A DNA stretch of 64,000 bases from Streptomyces canus 299MFChir4.1. Its GTDB lineage: Bacteria; Actinomycetota; Actinomycetes; Streptomycetales; Streptomycetaceae. The stretch covers positions 1-64,000 of the forward strand of contig NZ_KB911595.1 in NCBI RefSeq assembly GCF_000383615.1, read 5' to 3'. Shown piece by piece: positions 1 to 7,860 of this stretch (position 1 is its first letter; each line of letters opens with the position of its first letter). A program made the translations under genes and the position numbers. The notes under the pieces were generated by a model. It saw nothing but the letters and a program-made list of their open reading frames with translations, did no database searches and was not told the DNA's origin.

Positions 1-82
1 GCCCCCACCGGACCCGCAGCTGCGCCGCAGGCACCAGGGGCGCGGGGAACTGCGCAAAACGCCCGCCCCCACCAACCCGCAC
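1..82. repeat. Dispersed GC-rich intergenic repeat (edge copy plus second copy)
   Basis: Bases 1-20 look like the tail of one copy of a repeat whose other members are at 5622-5654, 29743-29793 and, inside smc, 61034-61077. A second copy starts at 35 with CAGGGGCGCGGGGAAC. The same string recurs at 5622 and, with changes, at 29743. I remember very similar elements between genes across Streptomyces chromosomes; their function is unknown to me. Confidence 0.7.
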
Positions 83-110
83 CCGCACCCGCACCCGCAC
101 CCGCACCCGC
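75..110. repeat. Six tandem copies of ACCCGC
   Basis: Six perfect 6-bp units lie directly after the dispersed repeat and upstream of the adenosine deaminase gene. The array is short and could vary in copy number by slippage. No regulatory role can be read from it. Confidence 0.9.
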
Positions 111-196
111 ACAAGACACCGCACCGCCGCCGCAGGCACCCCCACCCGCCTAACATGTTCCGCATCGATCAGCCGATCACCGCAAGGGAAGGCCCC

Positions 197-1240
197 ATGC
201 CGACGACGCCCCACCACCTGCACGCCTTCATCGCCGACCTGCCCAAGGCCGAACTCCACGTCCACCACGTCGGCTCGGCCTCCCCCCGCATCGTCTCCGA
301 ACTGTCCGCCCGCCACCCCGACTCCAAGGTCCCCACGGACCCCGAGGCACTCGTCGACTACTTCACCTTCACGGACTTCGCCCACTTCATCGACGTCTAC
401 CTCAGCGTCGTGGACCTGATCCGCACCCCCGAGGACGTACGGCTCCTCACCTACGAGGTCGCAAGGGACCTCGCGCGCCAGCAGGTCCGTTACGCCGAGC
501 TCACCATCACCCCGTTCTCCTCGACCCGCCGCGGCATCGACGAGCGCGCCTTCATGGAGGCCGTCGAGGACGCCCGCAAGGCGGCGGAGTCGGAGTTCGG
601 CACGGTACTGCGCTGGTGCTTCGACATCCCCGGTGAGGCCGGTCTGGAAGCCGCCGAGGAGACGACCCGCCTCGCCACCGACGACCGCGTCCGCCCGGAG
701 GGCCTGGTCAGCTTCGGCCTCGGCGGACCCGAGATCGGCGTCCCCCGCCCCCAGTTCAAGCCGTACTTCGACAGGGCGATCGCCGCCGGTCTGCACTCGG
801 TCCCGCACGCCGGCGAGACGACCGGCCCGGAGACCGTGTGGGACGCCCTCACCCACCTGCGCGCCGAGCGCATCGGCCACGGCACGAGTTCCTTCCGGGA
901 CCCGAAGCTCCTCACGCACCTCGCGGAACACCGCATCCCGCTGGAGGTGTGCCCCACCTCCAACATCGCCACCCGAGCCGTCCGCACCCTCGACGAGCAC
1001 CCGATCAGGGAGTTCGTGAAGGCGGGGATAGTCATCACGATCAACTCCGACGACCCCCCGATGTTCGGCACGGACCTGAACAGCGAGTACGCGGTGGCGG
1101 CGCGGCTCCTGGACCTCGACGAAGAGGGCCTGGCCCGACTCGCGAAGAACGCGGTCGACGCGTCGTTCCTCGACGAGCCCGGCAAGACCAGGATCAAGGA
1201 CGAGATCGACACATACACGGCCTCCTGGCTCGCGCCGTGA
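197..1240 (+). CDS. add: Adenosine deaminase
   Basis: This 347-residue protein belongs to the metal-dependent adenosine/AMP deaminase family, which hydrolyses adenosine or deoxyadenosine to inosine and ammonia in purine salvage. Visible family marks are the N-terminal metal-binding His pair H21-x-H23 (followed by an unusual second His in HVHHVGS), HAGE at about 204-207, and the C-terminal SDDP motif with D285/D286. The ATG at 197 is preferred over one at 155 because GGAAGG lies just before it and the extra 14 residues do not look like family sequence. It overlaps the next gene by four bases (GTGA), so the two are probably translated together. Exact substrate preference cannot be read from the sequence. 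Confidence 0.88.
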   Translation: MPTTPHHLHAFIADLPKAELHVHHVGSASPRIVSELSARHPDSKVPTDPEALVDYFTFTDFAHFIDVYLSVVDLIRTPEDVRLLTYEVARDLARQQVRYAELTITPFSSTRRGIDERAFMEAVEDARKAAESEFGTVLRWCFDIPGEAGLEAAEETTRLATDDRVRPEGLVSFGLGGPEIGVPRPQFKPYFDRAIAAGLHSVPHAGETTGPETVWDALTHLRAERIGHGTSSFRDPKLLTHLAEHRIPLEVCPTSNIATRAVRTLDEHPIREFVKAGIVITINSDDPPMFGTDLNSEYAVAARLLDLDEEGLARLAKNAVDASFLDEPGKTRIKDEIDTYTASWLAP

Positions 1241-1968
1241 CCCCGCTGACGGCCGTGGCACACCGCGGCGACCCCTACCGCGTCCGTGAGAACACGATCG
1301 ACTCCCTGCGTGCCGCGCTCGACCGGGGCGCGGACGCGGTGGAGGTCGACGTACGGCTCACCGGGGACGGCGTGCCGGTGCTGCTCCACGACGAGACGCT
1401 CAAGCGACTGTGGGAGCACGACCGCCCGCTCCTCTCCCTGTCGGCGGACGAGGTACGAGGGCTGACGGACGGGAGGGTGCCGACACTCGCCCAGGCCCTC
1501 GAAGCCACCGAAGGCCACCGCCTGATGCTCGATCTGCCCGGCACGAGAGAGGTACGAGTGGCCCGCCGCGTGGTCGACGTGGTCCGTGAGTGCGGTGCCC
1601 TGGACCGCGTGTACTACTGCGCCGACGCCACCGCCATGCTGGCCGTCCGCGAGGCCGACCCGTCCGCGGAGATCGCGCTCACCTGGACGAGCCTGGCGCC
1701 CCCGCGCCCGGCCCTCCTGGACGCGGTGAAGCCGCGTTGGCTCAACTACCGCTTCGGCCTGATGGACCGGGACCTCGCGGACCGTATCCACGCCGACGGC
1801 TACCTGATCTCCGTGTGGACACCCGACACCCGCCGCTCGATGCGCCGCCTCGCCGCACTGGGCGTCGACTCGATCACGACGAACCGGGTGGACGTGCTCT
1901 GCGCGCTGAGAGCGCACGCGGACGGGAGTCAGACCCCTGAGTACGCCCGCGGCGGCGCGATCGCCTGA
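1237..1968 (+). CDS. Glycerophosphodiester phosphodiesterase
   Basis: The 243-residue product has the GDPD TIM-barrel signature: AHRGD near the N-terminus, an E-N pair shortly after (ENTIDS), EVDVRLT, and HDETLKR. These supply the catalytic His residues and the metal-binding Glu/Asp. The family hydrolyses glycerophosphodiesters to glycerol 3-phosphate and an alcohol. The GTG start overlaps the deaminase stop as GTGA, indicating translational coupling. There is no signal peptide, so it is predicted cytoplasmic. The C-terminal TTNRVD motif, typical of the family, is intact. Confidence 0.85.
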   Translation: MTPLTAVAHRGDPYRVRENTIDSLRAALDRGADAVEVDVRLTGDGVPVLLHDETLKRLWEHDRPLLSLSADEVRGLTDGRVPTLAQALEATEGHRLMLDLPGTREVRVARRVVDVVRECGALDRVYYCADATAMLAVREADPSAEIALTWTSLAPPRPALLDAVKPRWLNYRFGLMDRDLADRIHADGYLISVWTPDTRRSMRRLAALGVDSITTNRVDVLCALRAHADGSQTPEYARGGAIA

Positions 1969-1989
1969 GCGTCCGCCCCCTCCTGTCAG

Positions 1990-2252
1990 GGCCCCCTCGT
2001 CGTCCCCGCACAGCGGCACCGCGAGGGGGCGGCCGTCGAAGACGGGCGGGGTCAGCCGCCAGACGTCGACGTGGCACAGGTGGAAGGCCTGCCTTCACGA
2101 CGTGCGCCGAAGGTGCGGCGGACCCGGTGCGTTCGGACGACCTCGACGACCGCCTCGTACGGCACCTGGCGCATGGCGATGGCGACCAGCCAGCACCAGA
2201 AACCGTCCGTGGAGACGGAGTGAAGGGCTCCGCGACAACACTCTTTCGCCCC
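1990..2252 (-). pseudogene. Decayed gene remnant (frameshift and upstream stop)
   Basis: On the minus strand a GC3-rich frame reads GFWCWLVAIAMRQVPYEAV and then FGARREG. After a shift of one base near 2095 it continues as HVDVWRLTPPVFDGRPLAV. Upstream the first frame is closed by TAG at 2253-2255 with no usable start. The two pieces together look like the end of one conserved actinobacterial protein of unknown function, now truncated and frameshifted. I do not know the intact family by name. Nothing else that is gene-like is seen in 1969-2413. Confidence 0.4.
1991..2030. terminator. Hairpin after the add-GDPD pair
   Basis: GCCCCCTCG (1991-1999) pairs perfectly with CGAGGGGGC (2022-2030) around a 22-base loop, 20 bases after the GDPD stop. 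There is no U-tract, as is usual in Streptomyces. Confidence 0.55.
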
Positions 2253-2413
2253 CTAGGGGACTCCCCCCACAACTCCCTTGAAAGCAGCCGGAGTTGCTCA
2301 GGGTTCCGCCAGGGGCCGGCCCCTTCCCGCCGACGATCCCGTCACCTCGGCAGCCACGCAGGATGATCACACACATCCCGCATCCCGCATCCCGCATCCG
2401 CAGGAGCCGACTC

Positions 2414-3565
2414 ATGCGTGACATTCGCCGCAGAAGCATCCTCGCCGGCGCCCTCGCCCTTCCCCTGACCGCCGGCCTGCCGACCGCGTCCGCGACCGCA
2501 ATCACGACCGTGACCACGACCACAGGCTCCGCACCGGACGCCGAGGCGCTGCGCGCGGCGATCGCGGGGCTCCCCGACGCGAACGCCACGGCGGCCCTGG
2601 TCCGGGTCGGCGGCACCGAGGGCCGCTGGCACGGCAGTTCGGGCGTGCACGATCTGGAGAGCGGACGGCCCGCCGATCCGGACGCGCGGTTCCGGGCCGG
2701 TTCGACGACCAAGGTGGTCACGGCGGCGGCCGTACTGCGGCTGGTGCACGAGGGGCGGATCGACCTGGACACGCCGGTCCAGCACTACCTGCCCGGCCTC
2801 CTCGGCGGGCGGTTCCGGCCGGTCACGGTACGGCAGTTGCTCGACCACACCAGCGGCATCCCGGCGGGCGACGGTCTAGGCACCACCTTCGAGGAGGTGT
2901 ACGCCCACCGCTTCGACACGCTCACGCCTCAGCGGGTCGCCGCGTCCGCGGGTGCGAAGGAGCCGGAGTTCTGCCCGGGGAGGCAGCAGCACTATCTCAA
3001 CATCAACTACACGTTCCTCGGCCTGCTGATCGAGAGGGTGACCGGGCGGTCGTACGCCTCCGAGGCCGCCCGGCTGGTGCTCAGGCCGGCCGGGATGCGG
3101 GACACGTACTTCCCGGGCACCGACCCGCGCATCCTCGGTCCGCACAACCGGGGCTACCAGGCGGTGCGGAAGGCCGACGGGACGACCCAGTTCCTGGACG
3201 TCACCGAGTGGAACCAGGCGGACCGGTTCGCGGCCGGGGACATGATCTCCACGACCGCGGACCTGGAGCGACTGCTCACCGGCCTCTTCCGGGGCCGGAT
3301 CGTCCCGCGGCCGCGGCTGAGGGAGGTGTTCTCGGTCCCTTCGGGCATCGCAGGCGCGAGTTACAGCGCGGGCGGCCTCCAGCGCTTCGAGTCCGAGGGG
3401 AAGGTCTACTGGGTCAAGTCCGGTGGCCGGTACGGCTACAACTCGGCGATCGCCGCCACTTGCGACCTGAGCCGTACGGTCGTGTACTCGGTCAACTCCA
3501 CCGACGCCAAGAGCGAGGACGCGAACCCGGTCGTCGTCCGGATCATCGCGGCCGCGCTCAAGTAG
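2414..3565 (+). CDS. Secreted serine hydrolase (class C beta-lactamase / DD-carboxypeptidase family)
   Basis: This 383-residue protein has a signal peptide with a twin-arginine-like run (RRRS), then a hydrophobic stretch to an ASA cleavage site near residue 27. The serine hydrolase fold is marked by S97-T-T-K100 (nucleophile and general base), Y194-L-N196 (the YxN motif) and a late KSGG motif in place of KTG/HTG. This resembles the Streptomyces R61 DD-peptidase group, so the role is probably peptidoglycan peptide or small ester/amide hydrolysis outside the cell. The ATG at 2414 follows CAGGAG at a good distance; an in-frame upstream ATG at 2363 lacks such a site. Its last 8 bases overlap the convergent gene. 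Confidence 0.85.
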   Translation: MRDIRRRSILAGALALPLTAGLPTASATAITTVTTTTGSAPDAEALRAAIAGLPDANATAALVRVGGTEGRWHGSSGVHDLESGRPADPDARFRAGSTTKVVTAAAVLRLVHEGRIDLDTPVQHYLPGLLGGRFRPVTVRQLLDHTSGIPAGDGLGTTFEEVYAHRFDTLTPQRVAASAGAKEPEFCPGRQQHYLNINYTFLGLLIERVTGRSYASEAARLVLRPAGMRDTYFPGTDPRILGPHNRGYQAVRKADGTTQFLDVTEWNQADRFAAGDMISTTADLERLLTGLFRGRIVPRPRLREVFSVPSGIAGASYSAGGLQRFESEGKVYWVKSGGRYGYNSAIAATCDLSRTVVYSVNSTDAKSEDANPVVVRIIAAALK

Positions 3566-4085
3566 CGGGCACGGCAGGGGTGTCGGGCGTGGGCTGGTAC
3601 GGGACAAGCGCCTCCAGCCGCTTGATCTTCCGCCGTACGACGTACAGCGGGAGCACCCCGAACACCCCGAAGGCCATGTCGATCACGCTCCACCAGAACG
3701 GGATACCCCGGACGGGCCCGCAGATCAGGGCGAGGGGGACGATCCCGGCGCAGGCGATCATCGCGAACTCGACGACCCAGATGTTGCGGACCGGGTCGCG
3801 GTAGGGGCCGTAGAAGGCGACCGCGATGACCAGGTGGGCGAAGGCCAGCCAGTCCGTGCCGTAGAGGAGGAAGGGGTAGTCGGAGTCGGCGGTGTCGAGC
3901 CCGCGCCGGACGCGCGCGATCCAGTCCGTCAGGGCGTCCGGCGCGGGAAGGTGCCGCAACACCTCCTCGGTCCAGCGCAGTTCGTGGACCAGCGGGAAGG
4001 CCGTGGCGCCGCTGAGCACCAGGCAGACGACGAAGAAGACCAGCCATGCGCGGATGCCCCTGAGACGGGCGGCTCTGTCGCTCAT
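3558..4085 (-). CDS. Integral membrane protein of unknown function
   Basis: The 175-residue protein appears to have four transmembrane segments (about residues 12-32, 75-92, 104-122 and 128-148) and a basic tail (RRKIKR). The stretch between helices 1 and 2 is long and acidic/aromatic. No enzyme motif is visible. It resembles widely conserved Streptomyces membrane proteins with no assigned role. It converges on and overlaps the serine hydrolase gene by 8 bases. Confidence 0.75.
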   Translation of the reverse strand: MSDRAARLRGIRAWLVFFVVCLVLSGATAFPLVHELRWTEEVLRHLPAPDALTDWIARVRRGLDTADSDYPFLLYGTDWLAFAHLVIAVAFYGPYRDPVRNIWVVEFAMIACAGIVPLALICGPVRGIPFWWSVIDMAFGVFGVLPLYVVRRKIKRLEALVPYQPTPDTPAVPAT

Positions 4086-4128
4086 GGCAGCAGCGTACGC
4101 CTGGAATTGAACATGTTCAAAAGCCTGG

Positions 4129-4551
4129 TCAGGACGCGGCGGTCTCCGCCAGCTTCTGGAACTCGCCGAGGTCGTAGTTGGCGAGGGCGGAGTCGAGGTT
4201 CGTCAGCGCGCCGAGGTGCTCGACGAACCCCTTCGGGTCGTACTCGATCTGGAGGGTCACCCGGCTCGTGGTGTCACTGAGCCGGTGGAAGGTGACCACG
4301 CCCGCGTGGTGCACCCCCTCCACCGTGCGCCAGGCGATGCGGTCCTCGGGGACGACCTCGGTGAGCTCGGCGACGAAGTTCTTGTCGGCTCCGGGAAGTT
4401 GGAGCTGCCAGGCGAAACGGCGCTCGTCCAGCCGCTCCACCAGGCGTACGTGGCTCAGAAAGGTCGGCCACCGGGCCACATCGCTCCACAGTGCCCAGGC
4501 GACGGCGACGGGAGCCTCGATATCGACGGTTTCCACGAGGGACGCGGACAT
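4129..4551 (-). CDS. SRPBCC (START-like) family protein
   Basis: The 140-residue protein begins SLVETVDIEAP and has the VAWALWSDVARWPTFLSHV segment typical of polyketide cyclase/START-like helix-grip folds, ending in a long C-terminal helix. Such proteins bind hydrophobic ligands; the ligand is unknown here. The ATG at 4551 is chosen because GGAAGGAGAGG lies directly upstream. The frame is open to 4629 but without a better start. Confidence 0.75.
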   Translation of the reverse strand: MSASLVETVDIEAPVAVAWALWSDVARWPTFLSHVRLVERLDERRFAWQLQLPGADKNFVAELTEVVPEDRIAWRTVEGVHHAGVVTFHRLSDTTSRVTLQIEYDPKGFVEHLGALTNLDSALANYDLGEFQKLAETAAS

Positions 4552-4660
4552 GCGGTACCTCTCCTTCCGATTGGCCGGGGCCGGCCCGACGGGTGCGGTG
4601 CGCAGCGGATACCCCCGCCGGGACGGCACACACAGGGGGGTCGACGGCGCGGAGCGCCAC

Positions 4661-4879
4661 CTAACGCCCCGCGCTTCTACGGGCCCTGACCCGCGTCGCC
4701 ACGAGGACGAAGCCCGTGTGGAGCACGGCGAGACCGACGCAGATCCAGCCCTTCACCAGGCCGTTCAGGAGCATCATGACGCCGGCGACCAGCGTCACGA
4801 CGGAGACCGCACAGGTCAGCAGCGCGTTTCTCCGCAGCGCGGCATCCGAGCCGTGGGCCTCCCGGCCGAATCTGCTCAT
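4661..4879 (-). CDS. Small membrane protein
   Basis: A 72-residue protein beginning MSRFGREAHG with two hydrophobic helices (about 20-40 and 43-60) and an arginine-rich C-terminus. AAAGGGTGGGG immediately precedes the ATG. Conserved hypothetical type; function unknown. Confidence 0.6.
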   Translation of the reverse strand: MSRFGREAHGSDAALRRNALLTCAVSVVTLVAGVMMLLNGLVKGWICVGLAVLHTGFVLVATRVRARRSAGR

Positions 4880-5119
4880 CCCCACCCTTTCGACAGCAGG
4901 CCGGAGGCAAGGTGGCCGTCGCTGAGGCGGTACCGGGGCGACCGCCCGCCGCTCATGCCTCCCCAACGTGCCCGCGGGCTCACGTGCGAAACCGGTGTCG
5001 GCGCTGACGGCGGTCCACTCGGTGAGGCCCACCGCGGTGCGGCGAAGGCGGTCGCGTTTCCGGGGTCGGCGATCAGCGCGGAGGGAACCATTCCAGCGCA
5101 GTCGGACCTCTGGTCCTGC

Positions 5120-5587
5120 GTGAGTCTCGTGATGCTGTTCTTCGGCCTGCTCTTCATGGGCGGGTGGCTGGCGGCCCTGACCGCGCTGGGGTACGCGGTC
5201 GCCACGCTGGTGCGCGTCCGGTCACTGGACTGGGTGCGGAGCGACGGAAACCCGGCCGTACGGCTGCTGGTGCCGACGCCCGCCTACCGGCGCTTCGACG
5301 TGGCACTCGCGGTGACGGCTCTCCTGGCCGACCTGTGGTTCATCTCGCTGGTCGTCGTCTTCGGCTCGGACGGCATCTTCACCGAGGGCTGGATGGGCTA
5401 CCCCGGCATGATGGATCCCGCCGGGCAGACCTATCAGGCTGACGCGGTGAACGCGCTGCGCGCGACGGCGTGGTGGACCTTCGGCACGGCGGCCCTGTGC
5501 CGCTGCTGGATCACGGCCGGGGTGCAGCTGTGCCTCCTGCCGTCGGCCGCGTGGTGGATCGGGTCGTTCGACACGTACTACCACTGA
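5120..5587 (+). CDS. Membrane protein of unknown function
   Basis: About 155 residues with four hydrophobic segments, starting with MLFFGLLFMGGWLAALTALG. The start is uncertain: GTG at 5120, GTG at 5129 and ATG at 5132 are in frame and none has a strong ribosome site. The frame is open far upstream, but that sequence is not hydrophobic and partly opposes the preceding gene. No motif gives a function. Confidence 0.5.
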   Translation: MSLVMLFFGLLFMGGWLAALTALGYAVATLVRVRSLDWVRSDGNPAVRLLVPTPAYRRFDVALAVTALLADLWFISLVVVFGSDGIFTEGWMGYPGMMDPAGQTYQADAVNALRATAWWTFGTAALCRCWITAGVQLCLLPSAAWWIGSFDTYYH

Positions 5588-5621
5588 GCGGGGCCGACGC
5601 AGGGGCGGGCCCCGAGCCACC

Positions 5622-5654
5622 CAGGGGCGCGGGGAACCGCGCGACCAGCCCCCA
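5622..5654. repeat. Dispersed GC-rich intergenic repeat copy
   Basis: Copy of the element seen at 35-55: CAGGGGCGCGGGGAAC followed by CGCGCGACCAGCCCCCAC. It lies between two convergent genes. Confidence 0.7.
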
Positions 5655-5696
5655 CACCCCCGCGGCCGAAGAAACGCCGAAGAAGCGCCGAAGAAG

Positions 5697-7136
5697 CTAC
5701 GCGTCCAACGACGTCATCACGTGCTTGATCCGCGTGTAGTCCTCGAACCCGTAACCCGACAGGTCCTTGCCGTACCCCGACTTCTTGAACCCGCCGTGCG
5801 GCATCTCGGCGACCAGCGGGATGTGGGTGTTGATCCACACGCAGCCGAAGTCGAGCTTCTTGGACATCCGCATCGCGCGGCCGTGGTCCTTGGTCCACAC
5901 CGAGGACGCGAGGGCGTACTCGACGCCGTTGGCCCACGAGACGGCCTGCTCCTCGTCGGAGAAGGACTGCACGGTGATGACCGGTCCGAACACCTCGTTC
6001 TGGATGATCTCGTCGTCCTGCTTCAGCCCGGACACGACGGTCGGAGCGTAGAAGTACCCCTTCTCGCCGACCTGGTGACCGCCCGCCTCGACCTTGGCGT
6101 GCGCGGGCAGCCGCTCGATGAACCCGGAGACCTGCTTGAGCTGGTTCGGGTTGTTCAGGGGACCGAACAGCACGTCCTCGTCGTCCGGCTGCCCGGTCTT
6201 CGTGTCGGCGGCGGCCTTCGCCAGCGCCGCGACGAACTCGTCGTGGATCGAGGACTGCACCAGCACCCGCGTGGCCGCCGTGCAGTCCTGCCCGGCGTTG
6301 AAGAAGCCCGCCACCGAGATGTCCTCGACGGCCTTCGCGATGTCGGTGTCCTCGAAGACGACGACCGGGGCCTTGCCGCCCAGCTCCAGGTGCACCCGCT
6401 TCAGGTCCCTGGACGCGGACTCGGCGACCGACATACCGGCCCGCACCGACCCGGTGATCGACGCCATCGCCGGCGTCGGGTGCTCGACCATCAGCCGCCC
6501 GGTGTCGCGGTCGCCGGTGATGACGTTGAAGACACCCTTCGGCAGGATCCCGCCGATGATCTCCGCGATCAGCACGGTCGACGCGGGCGTCGTGTCCGAC
6601 GGCTTCAGCACCACCGTGTTGCCCGCCGCGATCGCCGGCGCGAACTTCCACACGGCCATCATCATCGGGTAGTTCCACGGCGCGACCTGCGCGCAGACAC
6701 CTACCGGCTCACGCCGCACGATGGAGGTCAGGCCCTCCATGTACTCACCGGCCGACCGGCCCTCCAGCATCCGCGCCGCACCCGCGAAGAAGCGGATCTG
6801 GTCGATCATGGGCGGGATCTCCTCGTCCCGCGTCAGGCCGATCGGCTTGCCGGTGTTCTCCACCTCGGCCGCGATGAGTTCCTCGGCCCGCTCCTCGAAC
6901 GCGTCCGCGATCTTCAGCAGGGCCTTCTGCCGCTCGGCGGGCGTCTTGTCGCGCCAGACCGGGAAGGCCGCCGCGGCCGCCGCCATCGCCGCGTCCACGT
7001 CCGCCTGCCCGGACAGCGGCGCGGTCGCGTACGCCTCACCGGTCGCGGGGTTGACCACGTCCGTGGTCCGTCCGTCGGCGGCGTCCCGGAACTCACCGTC
7101 GATGTAGTTGCGCAGACGACGCAGTTCGGTGCTCAC
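5697..7136 (-). CDS. Aldehyde dehydrogenase, probable gamma-aminobutyraldehyde dehydrogenase
   Basis: The 479-residue NAD(P)-dependent aldehyde dehydrogenase has the full family length. The general base E251 sits in LELGGKAP and the nucleophile C285 in NAGQDCTA, and the EVFGPV motif follows. The divergent neighbours are an Lrp-type regulator and a class III aminotransferase, a common pairing for diamine or GABA breakdown: the aminotransferase makes aminobutyraldehyde or another omega-aldehyde and this enzyme oxidises it. The GTG start at 7136 has AGGAGG about 6 bases upstream. The open frame continues to 7598, but that part overlaps the divergent regulator and is not used. Confidence 0.85.
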   Translation of the reverse strand: MSTELRRLRNYIDGEFRDAADGRTTDVVNPATGEAYATAPLSGQADVDAAMAAAAAAFPVWRDKTPAERQKALLKIADAFEERAEELIAAEVENTGKPIGLTRDEEIPPMIDQIRFFAGAARMLEGRSAGEYMEGLTSIVRREPVGVCAQVAPWNYPMMMAVWKFAPAIAAGNTVVLKPSDTTPASTVLIAEIIGGILPKGVFNVITGDRDTGRLMVEHPTPAMASITGSVRAGMSVAESASRDLKRVHLELGGKAPVVVFEDTDIAKAVEDISVAGFFNAGQDCTAATRVLVQSSIHDEFVAALAKAAADTKTGQPDDEDVLFGPLNNPNQLKQVSGFIERLPAHAKVEAGGHQVGEKGYFYAPTVVSGLKQDDEIIQNEVFGPVITVQSFSDEEQAVSWANGVEYALASSVWTKDHGRAMRMSKKLDFGCVWINTHIPLVAEMPHGGFKKSGYGKDLSGYGFEDYTRIKHVMTSLDA

Positions 7137-7305
7137 TGCCGGCCTCCTGAGGGGTTGGAACTGTCCACTGACTGAGACACCCACCCTAATCGGGAGCCCC
7201 ACGTTTTCAACACCCCCGATCCGGCCAAGGCTGCGAAATCCGCAGGTCTCCGTCACGTAAACAACGAATTTCATCGCCTCAACCTTGCGAAACCGTCGAG
7301 ACGTC

Positions 7306-7836
7306 GTGCACAGTGAGCTCGTGGCCAGCCGAAGCACAGACCCCAGGGACTCCCGCGAGTCCAGGAGCGAGGCCAGGAACGGCAGCAGCCCGAACCTGGA
7401 CGCCGTCTCCCTCGCCATCATCGAGCAGCTCCAGGAGGACGGCCGCCGTCCGTACGCCGCGATCGGCAAGGCCGTCGGCCTGTCCGAGGCGGCCGTGCGC
7501 CAGCGCGTCCAGAAGCTGCTCGACCAGGGCGTGATGCAGATCGTCGCCGTCACGGACCCGCTCACCGTGGGGTTCCGGCGCCAGGCGATGGTCGGCATTC
7601 ACGTCGAGGGTGATGTCGAGTCCGTGGCCGACGCGCTGACCTCCATGTCCGAGTGCGAGTACGTGGTGATGACCGCCGGCTCCTTCGACCTGATGGTGGA
7701 GATCGTCTGCGAGGACGACGACCACCTCCTGGAGGTCATCAACCGCCGTATCCGGGCCATCCCCGGAGTGCGCTCCACCGAGAGCTTCGTCTATCTGAAG
7801 CTCAAGAAGCAGACCTACATGTGGGGAACCCGATAA
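7306..7836 (+). CDS. Lrp/AsnC-family transcriptional regulator
   Basis: About 176 residues. An N-terminal helix-turn-helix (AIIEQLQEDGRRPYAAIGKA, then SEAAVRQRVQKLLDQG) is followed by an alpha-beta RAM/AsnC ligand domain ending in ESFVYLKLKKQTYMWGTR. The protein is probably an octameric DNA-binding regulator sensing an amino acid or amine, and the most likely targets are the divergent dehydrogenase and the adjacent aminotransferase. The start is uncertain: GTG at 7306 is chosen, GTG at 7321 is possible, and TTG at 7285 is less likely. The stop lies in the first half of a 17-bp tandem duplication described separately. Confidence 0.85.
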   Translation: MHSELVASRSTDPRDSRESRSEARNGSSPNLDAVSLAIIEQLQEDGRRPYAAIGKAVGLSEAAVRQRVQKLLDQGVMQIVAVTDPLTVGFRRQAMVGIHVEGDVESVADALTSMSECEYVVMTAGSFDLMVEIVCEDDDHLLEVINRRIRAIPGVRSTESFVYLKLKKQTYMWGTR

Positions 7837-7860
7837 CCGTGAGGACCCGATAACCGTGAG
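7828..7860. repeat. 17-bp tandem duplication at the regulator-aminotransferase junction
   Basis: The 16-base string ACCCGATAACCGTGAG occurs at 7828-7843 and 7845-7860. The first copy carries the regulator stop, the second the aminotransferase GTG start. The leftover GTG at 7839 opens a four-codon frame (V-R-T-R) that stops just before the real start. Confidence 0.9.

Noticed and set aside
75..110. Possible CRISPR-like array from the ACCCGC units
   Set aside because: Units are 6 bp with no spacers; a simple tandem repeat.
490..2019. 509-codon open frame on the minus strand across add and GDPD
   Set aside because: It is the antisense of two well-supported genes; the Arg/Gly/Val-rich composition is typical of shadow frames in high-GC DNA. 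Only the piece right of 1990 looks like real protein and is treated as part of the decayed gene.
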